Shown here in pieces: positions 40,701-43,947 of a stretch of DNA of 64,000 nt (positions within the stretch are counted from its first letter, which is position 1; every line of letters starts with the position of its first letter). The position numbers and the translations under genes are program-made. The DNA is from Megamerina dolium. Its lineage: Eukaryota; Arthropoda; Insecta; Diptera; Megamerinidae. The stretch covers positions 12,556,242-12,620,241 of the forward strand of contig OY978528.1 of assembly GCA_963854835.1 (NCBI GenBank), read 5' to 3'. Below the pieces are notes generated by a model, which was given only the letters and a program-made list of their open reading frames with translations, had not been told where the DNA came from and did not search any database.

Positions 40701-42511
40701 ATTTGGTTAGTTGGAGTTTTTTTCGTTTTTGTTTTTTATTTTATTTTTTGTTATTATCAATATTATGCCTACGTGGTTACATTGAAGTAATATTGATATA
40801 TAAATAATAATATATTCATTTTCTTTTACACTATCGTTCAACTCTATCGAATTTAAATAATTCAATGTCTTATGTTTTGATTTCCATTTTTTTTTTTTAT
40901 TTTCAGATGCTCGTTTAACAACAAAAGAATTGCCAACTACAAAATGGCGTCGTGATCGTCGTTTGCGTGCTTCCGAATATCACGCGTCGACAATAGGAGC
41001 TGCAAGTTCAACATCAACAGCATCACCCACGGCTACACCACCGCCAATACCGCCGCCTCCACTTTCAACTCACTCCTCATCAGCATACGGTGGTAATTCA
41101 GCAGCCGCAGCAGCAGCAACAACAGGAATGGCAACAACATCGCAAATGTCTATGATGATGGCAGCTGCTGCTGCAATGCGTCCACTTTGTGAACCACCTT
41201 CGGCTGCCAATTGTCCAACTGCTGCAACATCGCCGTCCGTATCAAGCTCGTTGAATTTGAGTCATCATCCACATCATAATATGGAAAGTCCCATTGATAT
41301 GTCGGTTACTTCGTCAACCATGAAACATCGTTCGTCGCCTCCACCACCATATCGAGAACCTTTACCCGGTTCCAGTTATGCCACATCATTGGCAAGACCG
41401 AGTGTAATCACGCAAGCACCACCAAAACGTGACTTGCGTGACAATATATTGATCTCGTCGCAGGATAGTGATAGTCGCAGTGCAGGTGAGTTGTGTGTTT
41501 TGTGTTGTGCACCACCTAAAATTTCTAATAATTGTTTTTGTTGTTGTTGAAAATCTTTCAGAATCCATATCAATGTGTGAAACTGTAATCGATGAACATT
41601 TCCGTCGCTCATTGGGACCCGATTATGTGGCATTATTTGGTAAGAAATCTCCAGCACCAACAACACCTCCATTACCATCACAAGGCACAACAACAATTGC
41701 AACAGTTGGTGCCACATCGACACCACCACCACCACCATCAGCATCATCGATGCCAGCGACAACTCATCAAACTACACCACCACTATTGCCGGCATATCAG
41801 CACACGTTACCGCACCTTCAAGCATTAATCTCACCAAAACCAACATCAATGTTACTCTCACCAGCAGCTATGGTGGCACAAGTGAAATCGGAAGCGCTAT
41901 CACCACACATGGAGCATTCATCACCACAGCATTCATTAATGTCACTACCACCGCCACAGCAAGAACCCTTGTCTTTGCAACGTTCGGTTTCCCCACAAAA
42001 GTGTAACATCGTTACTTCACCGCTTGCAGTATCATCATCAGCAGCACCAGCAGCAGCAGTATCGTTGTCGTCGTCGTCGTCATCATCGTTGTCTGAAATT
42101 ACATCACCAACTGTGCCAATGGCACATCAACGTTTGCCCACACTCAAAAGCTCACCACACACTGCTTCTTCTACAATAGACATACATTCTGCTCCTACTG
42201 CATTAATACGTCAATCGCCGCCACATAATATGTCTGTAAGCACTTCGGCCACGCCAAAATCGCATCCACCACAACAAGTGGTAGTGTCATCGACAAGTCC
42301 AACAGCGGCTATGCCGGCTATTGTGCGTATTAAATCGGAACCAGGCTCGTCCGCAAGCAGTTCAACTCCTCCGCCTGTTTCACCCAATTCCTCATCAAAT
42401 GCTTCTGTTTCTACGAATCCCGATGTACTGGCATCTGTTGATGATCACTTTGCAAAAGCGTTGGGTGACACATGGAAAAAATTGCAGGAAGGTAAAGAGA
42501 TTCGCAAGTAG
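8743..42511 (+). CDS. Tgi: Tgi, Tondu-domain co-repressor of the Hippo pathway (VGLL4 family), whole coding span
   Basis: Nuclear cofactor that binds the TEAD factor Scalloped through Tondu (TDU) motifs and Yorkie through a PPxY motif, so keeping Hippo target genes off (family knowledge). Seen here: exons 8743-9475, 40907-41485 and 41562-42511 join in phase (1, 1, 0) to give 753 residues. Residues about 1-244 are low complexity after the start MEYLRILNAF. SPPPPYREP near residue 390 is a PPxY motif, and RPSVIT just after it is also found in vertebrate VGLL4. TDU1 (ETVIDEHFRRSLG) lies near 443-456 and TDU2 (SVDDHFAKALGDTWKKLQ) near 728-746, at the extreme C-terminus. VKSE and IKSE resemble SUMO-attachment sites. 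The TDUs make the identity secure. The link to the 5' exon across 31.4 kb rests on phase and composition and is less sure, and other first exons may exist. Confidence 0.85.
9476..9885 (+). other. Start of the 31.4-kb Tgi intron 1, no element seen
   Basis: The intron runs from the donor at 9476 to the acceptor TTTTCAG ending at 40906. This first part holds T-rich and AT-rich DNA with no recognisable mobile element or RNA gene. Confidence 0.5.
9890..10880. repeat. 153-bp tandem repeat locus A, split by a SINE
   Basis: The landmark GCTCGATAGCTTTA and its variants occur at about 10011, 10171, 10701 and 10823, each preceded by ATTTTCA. Each unit also contains CATTCG, CTTTTGTATGG and TCCATTTTCGA blocks. 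Removing the SINE and one copy of its target duplication (377 bases) between the second and third units restores a spacing of 153. The same unit forms locus B at 38110-38830. I do not recognise the family. It could be a dispersed satellite or the internal repeat of a larger transposon. Confidence 0.75.
10309..10670 (-). mobile_element. tRNA-derived SINE, copy 2, with exact 15-bp target duplication
   Basis: Minus orientation and nearly full length. The flanks carry GGTAAAAATAAGCTA at both 10294-10308 and 10671-10685, an exact 15-base target-site duplication. Read on the minus strand, the head is a tRNA-like region with an A box (TAGCTCAGTGGTTAG) and a B box (GGTTCAATCCC). The body follows, with GGTACCCACCTGTCGGC and TTCGGAACCGGCT, and then a tail. 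The tail from GAGAAGCTCGGCCAATGAG onward differs from the other copies: it lacks the CCTAACCTAA end and finishes in TATTTATTTTTTTA. Confidence 0.92.
10950..11163 (-). pseudogene. Mariner transposase N-terminal fragment
   Basis: The minus strand reads MENIKNWRKKQHLREVLL, then, after a stop and a decayed stretch, LVELYGDNSLSNTQCKRWF and VRFKNDEFDIKDKE. This is the helix-turn-helix N-terminus typical of mariner transposases (YGD...WF.RF...DF...DKE). No catalytic part follows. Instead the sequence runs straight into the 153-bp repeat locus. No terminal repeats were found. Confidence 0.75.
11164..12688. other. Intron DNA without a recognised element
   Basis: AT-rich. The motif AATGTCGAAA recurs at about 11331 and 11424, and again near 19362 and 19446. 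There is a TCGTTGTGTCGTTG patch at 12362-12392. No coding sequence is supported. Confidence 0.45.
12689..12697. repeat. Left target-site duplication of the Jockey element
   Basis: TTTCTCTTG, repeated exactly at 17228-17236. Confidence 0.75.
12718..12724 (+). promoter_or_regulatory. Downstream promoter element-like GGACGTC in the Jockey 5' UTR
   Basis: GGACG fits the DPE consensus RGWYV. Jockey-clade elements are transcribed from an internal promoter with such a motif about 28 bases inside the RNA. From the start inferred from the target duplication the offset here is only about 21, so either the true start is a few bases earlier or this copy is slightly 5'-truncated. Confidence 0.4.
12809..14422 (+). 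CDS. Jockey-type ORF1 protein, Gag-like with zinc knuckles
   Basis: A 537-residue nucleic-acid-binding protein of the retrotransposon; it packages the element RNA (family knowledge). The N-terminal 200 residues are Ser/Thr/Asn-rich and poorly conserved. A pre-C2HC (PRE) type domain spans about residues 265-355, containing KGLIVVLKGV and YRIELQPETKP. Three CCHC-like knuckles follow: CSNCQEYGHTKTYC (358-371), CVICGDLHKSNIC (377-389) and CSNCGGNH...GC (from 401). The C-terminus is Gln/Met-rich. The ATG at 12809 follows TTTGTTTACAGT, which resembles a splice acceptor. The stop overlaps the ORF2 start as ATGA, implying coupled translation of ORF2. No frame damage is visible. Confidence 0.93.
   Translation: MSVQRSPLRQRQSPVNVCVNNNLQSPAQTPPISALSNKTVDTHCTSESNSANLLPAHIKNSSNLATTINTDKKNNLFYRDILSPSIPWSVQCASPAVTPTATTSKQSNNGASTEVHDPVVKATSAMTNKEPVAVQTGIDRYITVVKRKRSPQNSKQMNSTKIQKQNTVPISSENRYALLSGDESDENIISKKNFKPPPIFLRERNSDKLISRITSLIGPKNFHVVPIRKGQIEETKVQIYSETHYRKVIAEFDAVKKNYYTYQLKSSKGLIVVLKGVEPNVDINEIKLALQEEGFQAKTVFNILNKSNIPQPLYRIELQPETKPLKKGEVHPIYKIRYLLHRKITIEEPHKRTGPPQCSNCQEYGHTKTYCTLPAVCVICGDLHKSNICPKSKGDASMKKCSNCGGNHTANYRGCPVYTTLKLNFSASNQPLKPVEQTQIANSSKRQNIDATQFFSAIPNKNQTNSYASVLKQNPHQQSNVNNEQKHSLPTQQPSTLEHLLQTLIQNMNQFMNSMQTMMQEMMKNQSMLLQTLLSRP
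14419..17067 (+). CDS. Jockey-type ORF2: endonuclease and reverse transcriptase
   Basis: An 882-residue polyprotein that nicks the target and copies the RNA by target-primed reverse transcription. An APE-type endonuclease occupies about residues 1-225: HWNANGL (8-14), ISETH, GGTAILIK, AGDFNAKHTHWGS (134-146) and SSDHSP (209-214), so its expected catalytic Asn, Glu, Asp and His residues are present. The RT domain spans about 440-735: KSPGPDKITG, SYRPISLLP, FLDITQAFDKVWHDGL, GVPQGSVLGPLL, the catalytic FADD (659-662) and YLGIHLD. There is no RNase H domain, as is usual for Jockey. The length is close to the usual size of about 900. It starts at ATG 14419, overlapping the ORF1 stop. The sequence is intact, so activity is plausible but untested. 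Confidence 0.95.
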   Translation: MSCLKICHWNANGLSQHRLELIQFLESSQIDIMMISETHFTDKNCYQIPYYKLYTTNHPHGKARGGTAILIKSRIKHHVLEDFSSVYLQATSICLEEYISKLVISAIYCPPRYSITEQQYKEFFSTLGSKFLVAGDFNAKHTHWGSRLITPKGKRLCSIITNHGYDVISNGQPTYWPTDKRKIPDLIDFGVAKGLQMENISTECNYDLSSDHSPTVISIKSPSPQSNCVRKKIDWLKFKKYINSHLPLSTVLRNGHDVDSALEKFNQLLSLALSSATCTKVCKQSNYSPYTPADIELLVRQKRRLRRQWQEFRSPNLKTQLQHCTRKLKQALKNKNNKELEEHIAKLTPGEASDYSLWKSAKKSNRPILTDSPIRLSDGNWARSNCEKGLAFANHLKSVFTPNPLSSQSSLPILTSQPCSITLKIKKKDIFKAIYKDLNPKKSPGPDKITGKMIKELPPASVIHLMHIFNAILRIKHYPKCWKTSKIIMIAKPGKDPTKVASYRPISLLPLLSKVFEKLLVMNITPFINLNQLIPQHQFGFRKQHGTIEQVHRIVTLIRNTFEEKKYCSAVFLDITQAFDKVWHDGLIYKLKLLLPANVSSLLSSYLTKRQFLVHHKDYTTNPLDIHAGVPQGSVLGPLLYLLYTSDMPNNNYTFISTFADDTAILCSRSNPIEATKLLQTHVDSLEIWLAKWRIKVNESKSVHVTFTLRLDTCPPLKINGQSVPQCSSTKYLGIHLDRRLTWKNHIEAKKTQIKLKMNQLWWLLHKRSKLNLEYKVLLYKAILKPIWTYGIQFWGTASPSNIEKLQRIQSKCLRIIVNAPWYMRNVNIHRDLNVSTISEEVAMSCRSYIQKLHNHPNPLARQLLLSKGHRRLKRKDTLNML
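17269..18432 (-). mobile_element. Mariner element, nearly full length, broken transposase
   Basis: About 1.16 kb, in minus orientation. It is bounded by TA (17267-17268 and 18433-18434), the target used by mariners. Inverted ends share GGGCGGTCCC and then CCGACCT(A/G)ACA. On the left side the two blocks are separated by extra bases (ATAACTA) that are missing on the right. It lies 32 bases beyond the end of the Jockey target duplication, so the two insertions are independent neighbours. Confidence 0.88.
17368..18372 (-). pseudogene. Mariner transposase, frameshifted
   Basis: DDE/D transposase acting at TA targets. Read 5' to 3' on the minus strand, the HTH half is intact: MEKIGHRYVIQYFHLKVLSP, then SFTTIKYWVAEFKRDRTS and DEHRSGRP (from about 18300). 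The frame then breaks several times through the linker. It resumes with VTMDETWVHHH at about 17830-17800 (first catalytic Asp), VFWDARGIIFIDYLQ, then a deletion joining KKWPHLATKKVLFHQDNAPV (second Asp), and ends with HAPYSPDLAPSDYFLFSNFK (third Asp of a D34D signature) and NEEVKSAVDG. All three catalytic blocks are recognisable but not in one frame, so no active enzyme can be made from this copy. Confidence 0.88.
18435..19513. other. Intron DNA without a recognised element
   Basis: It contains poly-T and poly-A runs (for example near 18520, 19050 and 19222) and a (TG)n run at about 19077-19101. The motif AATGTCGAAAAAA occurs twice (19362, 19446). No coding sequence is supported. Confidence 0.5.
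19514..20074 (-). mobile_element. Mariner deletion derivative with near-perfect terminal inverted repeats
   Basis: 561 bases. The 25-base ends (19514-19538 and 20050-20074) are inverted copies matching at 23 positions, beginning GGTGCGACAA. The interior on the minus strand keeps only a transposase C-terminus: FLFPKLKLKLKGCFFDD, then ALEAIPKNELEHAFE and IESGGEYFE-like blocks (about 19790-19590), with stops. The N-terminal and first catalytic parts are gone. It is therefore non-autonomous, a MITE-like product of internal deletion. Confidence 0.88.
20186..20419 (-). mobile_element. tRNA-derived SINE, copy 3
   Basis: Minus orientation. The + strand shows ATTAGAAGGGACC, CCGGTTCCGAACGGCAGAAC, TTTGACATCACTTTTTCTGA, GGGGATTAAACCTACGACC and CACTGAGATATGGCACCC. 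The middle is shortened, and the 3' tail beyond ATTAGAAGGGACC is missing. The A-box arm is present with one change. Confidence 0.85.
20420..22991. other. Intron DNA without a recognised element
   Basis: Strongly AT-rich with many T-runs (for example 22312-22334, 22517-22532) and an A-run at 22961-22978. The open frames are short and I recognise none of their products. Confidence 0.5.
23006..23249 (-). mobile_element. tRNA-derived SINE, copy 4, 5'-truncated, with target duplication
   Basis: Minus orientation. The + strand starts at the 3' tail (AGGTTAGGTTAGGGCAGCCAC), passes TTAGGCCAGAAAGGTCCATT and CCGGTTCCGAACG, and stops in the body at TTATTATTGTCG, without the tRNA head. The flanks AATCGCACTTCCTA (22992-23005) and ATTCGCGCTTCCTA (23250-23263) agree at 12 of 14 bases. 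A target duplication around a 5'-truncated copy is the mark of LINE-driven retrotransposition. Confidence 0.88.
23481..23606 (-). mobile_element. Fragment with the same TTAGG-type tail, related LINE/SINE end
   Basis: The + strand begins GTTAGGTTAGGTTAGGCTAT and then GGGCCAAAAATTGGCCCATT, GTGTTACCATGCATCACTG and AAGCGGAACCATTGGGATTT. It resembles the SINE and LINE tails only in outline (the TTAGG repeats and the ...GGCCCATTGTG block), so it is probably the 3' end of another subfamily. It is directly followed by the next LINE end at 23608. Confidence 0.55.
23608..24345 (-). pseudogene. LINE 3' end with deleted ORF2 (thumb joined to C-terminal domain)
   Basis: Minus orientation. The 3' tail on the + strand starts TTAGGTTAGGTTAGAGTGGC. 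Upstream on the minus strand is an open 149-codon frame (24141-23692) with SNAFQKRWTDSTICRTAKVLW, LNRKDISTYVGMVTGHCLIG and the Cys/His motif CRSCRDEEELETVSHLLGTC, followed by SSGWFDVVE and a stop. This is the C-terminal domain of an RNase H-bearing LINE (I/LOA/R1-like group). Beyond it (24180-24345) come remnants of the RT thumb (LERIQRAASILITGALRT-like). The RNase H domain expected between them is missing, so the copy has an internal deletion. Confidence 0.78.
24346..25489. other. Intron DNA without a recognised element
   Basis: AT-rich. The segment 24420-25060 is less repetitive than its surroundings but gives no recognisable protein. A TTCTTCTTC run lies at 25208-25228. Confidence 0.45.
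25490..25650 (-). pseudogene. Mariner transposase catalytic fragment
   Basis: The minus strand reads CVVFHQHNLRLYTAVVTRQK, then LGEFG*EVSMDPPYSVDLAS and CDY. This matches the mariner block that carries the second and third catalytic residues (FHQDNARPHT...PPYSPDLAPSDY). The Asp of HQDN has become His, and a stop interrupts the frame. It belongs to a different mariner subfamily from the copy at 17269. No ends were found. Confidence 0.72.
25651..26455. other. Intron DNA without a recognised element
   Basis: AT-rich with TTGTTG and TTATTATT patches. No coding sequence is supported. Confidence 0.5.
26694..26838 (+). pseudogene. Remnant of the Harbinger Myb/SANT-like accessory gene
   Basis: It starts ATGGAGAGATC|GTAAGT with a good donor. 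After an intron ending TTTTCAG (about 26763) it reads RSLKITTKAQFERLVQLMDQ and then NPS and a stop. The pattern of T..QFE.LV..M..NP is that of the first helix of the Myb-like DNA-binding partner protein that PIF/Harbinger elements encode beside the transposase. The rest of the domain is deleted. Confidence 0.6.
26966..27412 (-). pseudogene. Harbinger (HARBI1-like) transposase N-terminal part
   Basis: Minus strand. It begins MDISVDLFYEDENEDAKIDL at 27412. Exon 1 ends at GAAAA|GTATAAAT, and a short intron ending TTTATAG leads to FISYFRLSKEAFCFLLDDVK, ISPILKLCAALRFFADGSYQ and IGVAQSTMSLVLKEVLDVLE, then a stop after SEII. This is the helix-turn-helix-containing N-terminus of the PIF/Harbinger DDE transposase family. 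The DDE catalytic domain is absent, so the copy cannot move by itself. The clean frame and working splice signals suggest that the deletion is fairly recent. Confidence 0.82.
27639..28975. other. Intron DNA, mostly unrecognised
   Basis: Apart from a tRNA-like relic at 28083-28150, I recognise nothing here. The piece 28250-28980 is less AT-rich and may be decayed LINE coding sequence continuing from the RT fragment at 28980, but I find no decisive motif. Confidence 0.4.
28083..28150 (-). pseudogene. tRNA-like relic
   Basis: The minus strand contains CCAGGTTTAGGTCCTGG, a perfect five-pair T-arm stem with a seven-base loop. Upstream of it is AGACACTTGCGTTGTCT, a five-pair stem with a seven-base loop like an anticodon arm, and before that TAGCTTTAGAAGC, roughly an A box. 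The spacing between the arms is too long for a normal tRNA. It is probably a tRNA pseudogene or the head of a second SINE family. Confidence 0.35.
28980..29275 (-). pseudogene. LINE reverse transcriptase fragment (thumb and C-terminal part)
   Basis: The minus strand reads AFETVKDFVYLGTSTNNYAN, LTKRCYFRLSSN and a stop, then SLNYTLHKFHLVHVVTHDAE, PWTPFTSNERFFGVYERF. This corresponds to the RT region after the catalytic domain in RTE/Jockey-like LINEs (KDFVYLGS..., LYKT.I.PV..YG.E.WTL, VFERK.LR). Several positions are decayed and the frame is broken. The SINE at 29276 abuts its upstream end. Confidence 0.65.
29276..29663 (-). mobile_element. tRNA-derived SINE, copy 5 (full length)
   Basis: Minus orientation. 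On the + strand the copy opens with the tail TTAGGTTAGGTTAGGTTATG, then the LINE-like block GGACACACTTAGGCCAGAAA, the body (GTGTTAAATTTGGACAGCAT, CCGGTTCCGAACGACAGAAC, GTTTTGTCACAGAGCTC), and the tRNA head in reverse (GGGGATTGAACGTACGACC ... CATTGAGCTACGGCACCC). At about 388 bases it serves as a reference copy. I did not find a clear target duplication. Confidence 0.9.
29975..30045 (-). pseudogene. tRNA-like relic next to an A-run
   Basis: On the minus strand it contains GCTCGATGGCTAATGCTTTG (A-box-like), CCTTATGTGTATAAGG (a stem-loop like an anticodon arm) and GCTTCGATTGCC (B-box-like). On the + strand an A-run (29947-29959) lies just before it. It is not the same sequence as the main SINE head. 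It is probably a tRNA pseudogene or an unrelated SINE head. Confidence 0.4.
30681..30703. repeat. (CA)n microsatellite
   Basis: An uninterrupted CA dinucleotide run. Confidence 0.9.
31485..31505. repeat. (TAGG)n microsatellite
   Basis: Five consecutive TAGG units. It is distinct from the TTAGG tails of the SINE/LINE family. Confidence 0.85.
32161..32559 (-). mobile_element. tRNA-derived SINE, copy 6 (full length, with target duplication)
   Basis: Minus orientation, about 399 bases. It is flanked by GCGTGCACCATA (32149-32160) and GCATGCACCATA (32560-32571), 11 of 12 matching. The + strand order is tail GGTTAGGTTAGATAAGG, TTAGTCCAGAAAGATCCATT, body, then TCAGCCGGGGATTGAACCCA, CGACC and ACTGAGCTACAACACCC. 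It is the cleanest full-length copy with both a TTAGG-type tail and a tRNA head. Confidence 0.92.
32572..32869. other. Intron DNA without a recognised element
   Basis: No feature is recognised; AT-rich. Confidence 0.4.
32870..33830 (-). pseudogene. Mariner transposase relic split by a SINE
   Basis: Minus orientation. At 33800-33370 the decayed frame contains YQHMDETWIHHSIPETEEAG (first catalytic block DETW) and KLKKVKVAQTS. At 33100-32900, on the other side of the SINE, a block like LPHSPYSLDLIPCDNFLSPN (compare YSPDLAPSDYFLF) and a C-terminal tail can be read with frame changes. The two halves flank the SINE inserted at 33101-33365. No terminal repeats are clear and the boundaries are approximate. 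Confidence 0.7.
33101..33365 (-). mobile_element. tRNA-derived SINE, copy 7, inserted in a mariner relic
   Basis: Minus orientation. The + strand has GGTGTGTGTTGAATTTTGGA, CCGGTTCCGAAGGTCAGAAC, GCCGACAGGTGGGCACCG, GGGGATTGATCTCACAACC and CATTGAATTACGGCACCC. The 3' tail beyond GTGTGTG is missing. Mariner coding remnants lie on both sides, so the SINE arrived later. Confidence 0.85.
33840..35799. other. Intron DNA without a recognised element
   Basis: AT-rich. It contains a GGCCGGCCGGCC palindromic run near 34518 and (GAT)n at 34787-34825. No coding sequence is supported. Confidence 0.5.
34787..34825. repeat. (GAT)n microsatellite
   Basis: A GATGATGAT run with a few GATAAT interruptions. Confidence 0.9.
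35800..36075. repeat. 143-bp direct repeat, two copies
   Basis: AAAGGTAATGCAGCGAGAGT starts at 35831 and again at 35974, a period of 143 bases. Both copies are preceded by TTGAACTAG(T/C)TCATAT and followed by TTTTATAAAAATGT(A/G)ATTT or its equivalent. No open frame or terminal repeat is associated. Confidence 0.75.
36076..36589. other. Intron DNA without a recognised element
   Basis: No feature is recognised; AT-rich. Confidence 0.4.
36590..37217 (-). pseudogene. LINE RNase H and C-terminal fragment
   Basis: The minus strand has an open frame (37217-36783) with KICILSDGQVALKSLAKF (the conserved Asp block of RNase H), VILMWVTGHEGHDGSEMADS (its C-terminal His/Asp block), PAKEGASTPFIGPESFCGIT and a basic tail. 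After a frame change it continues LLTGHCRLNYHMKKMG and VENETCRLV. This is the RNase H plus C-terminal part of an I/LOA/R1-like LINE and the same family as the + strand fragment at 2487 (shared GPE(S/P)FCGI). The RT is absent, and the copy is 5'-truncated and broken. Confidence 0.78.
37218..38109. other. Intron DNA with a long (GT)n run
   Basis: (GT)n at 37671-37709, one CG interruption near its start. No gene or element is otherwise recognised. Confidence 0.55.
38110..38830. repeat. 153-bp tandem repeat locus B
   Basis: The landmark TTTTCGTGC (or a close variant) occurs at 38219, 38372, 38526 and 38651, with spacings of 153, 154 and 125. Each unit contains, in order, a TTTTCAG(C/T)-GATAACTTTA block, TTTTCGTGCAAAAA, ATACATTCGA, CTACTTTT-TATGG, GGTTTTCATCCGATT and CCATTTTCGAACTC. 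It is the same unit as locus A. Since 153 is a multiple of three, the minus strand keeps an open frame over more than one unit. I take that as a by-product rather than coding. Confidence 0.85.
38940..39656 (-). pseudogene. LINE 3' end: RNase H plus C-terminal domain, internally deleted
   Basis: Minus orientation. The + strand begins with the tail TTAGGTTAGGTTAGAGTGGC. On the minus strand from about 39640: ICILSDSQAAIEALDSFLVK, LDCRRSLNEISE, LLSWLHGHREIRGNCRADEL, then NAFQKRWTDSPICGTAKVLW, TDLNGKDISTYVGVV, TVSHLLGTCPALCKRRKKFL and SSGWFDGVE. Compared with the copy at 23608, the Cys/His-containing segment between STYVG and TVSHLL is deleted, while the RNase H domain missing there is present here. 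There are frame changes and stops. It is the same family, judged by near-identical C-terminal blocks and tail. Confidence 0.8.
39657..40906. other. End of Tgi intron 1, no element seen
   Basis: T-rich, with a GTGTGTGTGT run near 40592. A polypyrimidine tract leads into the acceptor TATTTTCAG ending at 40906. No other feature is recognised. Confidence 0.55.
40907..41485 (+). CDS. Tgi: Tgi coding exon 2 (PPxY and RPSVIT motifs)
   Basis: It is bounded by TTTTCAG|AT and GCAG|GTGAG. The frame starts with GCT at 40909 after completing a split Asp codon. It encodes ARLTTKELPTTKWRRDRRLR, then Ser/Thr/Pro and Ala-rich sequence, SPIDMS, SSPPPPYREPLPG (PPxY, the type of motif bound by Yorkie WW domains), and LARPSVITQAPPKRDLRDN. 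RPSVIT is shared with vertebrate VGLL4. It leaves one base (G), completed by AA in exon 3 to give Glu. Confidence 0.88.
41562..42511 (+). CDS. Tgi: Tgi coding exon 3 (both Tondu motifs, stop)
   Basis: The acceptor is AATCTTTCAG|AA, after a 76-base intron. The exon opens with SISMCETVIDEHFRRSLGPD (TDU1), continues through about 270 residues of Pro/Ser/His-rich linker holding QVKSEAL and RIKSEPGS, and closes with SVDDHFAKALGDTWKKLQEG, KEIRK and TAG. Both TDU motifs keep the xxHFxxxLG core that contacts TEAD/Scalloped in VGLL4. A GAAG|GTAAAG near 42491 could act as an alternative donor just before the stop, but the present end already fits the family. Confidence 0.95.
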
Positions 42512-43751
42512 AGAAAGAGAAAAAAAAGAACGGCTGTATATATACTAAACGATGTAGATGAGCCACCGGAGGAACGAATGTTATTATTATTTTTTTTTTT
42601 TCGTAAGAAATAAAACCCATGAGAAAGACAAATTGTATAAAATTAGGCAAAGAATTGTATAAGAAAAATGTTTACAAAAAAAGAAAACATAAATTGTACA
42701 TTACATTGTCCAAATGAGTTTCAAAAGAAAACACAAAAGTGTGTGATGTGTGCTAAACAATAACAATATTCATTTTTAAAATACTCGGAAAATAGTAAAA
42801 ACAACAACAAAAACTTAGTATACGATTTTATATAACATAGAGAATTTCGATTATATAGACTTAATAGCTATGGTCATTAATATCTAAAAAATATACGAGT
42901 AAATATTTTCAAAAACGTATTTTCGAAATGATAACAAAAATGAATATAAAGCAATTTAACTTACATTTTTGTAAGAGAAATTCAAGAAATTTAAAATTTT
43001 ATTTTCAAAGACGACTTGATAAGTCATTTTCTAATGCCTTAAAATCTGCGAAGTTGTAGAAAAAGTGTTTTATATGAAACTACTAATGCAATTACATTGA
43101 ATGACCACTCTTAAAGTACACACACACACACACACACACAATTATATATACAATATAATACTACGATTGTTTTTTTTTTTTCTATTATTATTATAATATT
43201 CTACTGTTAGTACTAAGTTAAAGTAAATTTTAGATATTTCAGGGCTACAAAGTTATTGAATGCTATTCAAATTCAGTGGAGGTTCTTCATTTGTAAAAAA
43301 AATTTGTTCAGCCAATATGGTTAGAAATTCCCTTAGATGATGGTAAATCAAAATGTTTAATTAAATTTTGTCTACTATAGTTTACCCTCATATTACACGT
43401 TTCGAATGTTCGTTTCCCACAGAATTGTTTTTACCTTACTTTAGAATTGCATTCCTAGTTAGTTCTTTCATATGAATTATTTCTCAAGTTGATTGAAGAG
43501 AGTTTGGTTACACTACATTTTAAAATAATTTTACCTAAATAGTTGCAGATTAGATATCCAGTCGTTGAGTCGATAATTTTTTGACAAACTCGAAATGAAA
43601 GAATTCTGTAACCGCCGAAAAGTAGTATGATTCGATTAATCTCCAAATAATAAATATTAGGCATGATCTATTCAAAACTCGTACTTAGCTATCAACGATA
43701 TATACATGGCAAAACAACAACAAAAGTGCTAACATTAGCGCTTTAACTATA
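42512..43751 (+). other. Tgi 3' UTR and following intergenic DNA
   Basis: An AATAAA at 42609-42614 is the first possible cleavage signal. The AT-rich stretch beyond has a (CA)n run at 43119-43140 and many ATAT/TAAA patches. I cannot place the transcript end. Confidence 0.5.
42609..42614 (+). promoter_or_regulatory. Possible polyadenylation signal of Tgi
   Basis: AATAAA lies 97 bases after the stop codon. It is the first in the 3' region; later signals may also be used. Confidence 0.35.
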
Positions 43752-43947
43752 AGCTAAGTCAGGTTATTGTAGCTGCCCTCGGAGAGGACACACTTAGGCC
43801 AAAGAGGTCCTTTGTGGTGCCACCGATCTTCTCTTCTCTGTACACTGTTCGAAAATATTTTCGATATTAAAATTGTTACAGTCGGTGATTAAACCCACGA
43901 CCTACTCATTAGAAATACAACGCACTAACCACTGATCTCCGGCACTC
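43752..43947 (-). mobile_element. tRNA-derived SINE, copy 8, internally deleted
   Basis: Minus orientation. The + strand has a decayed tail (GTCAGGTTATTGTAGCTGCC), GGACACACTTAGGCCAAAGA, CCACCGATCTTCTCTTC, then a jump to GTTCGAAAATATTTTCGATA, GTGATTAAACCCACGACC and ACCACTGATCTCCGGCAC. About 200 bases of the body are deleted. Confidence 0.8.
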
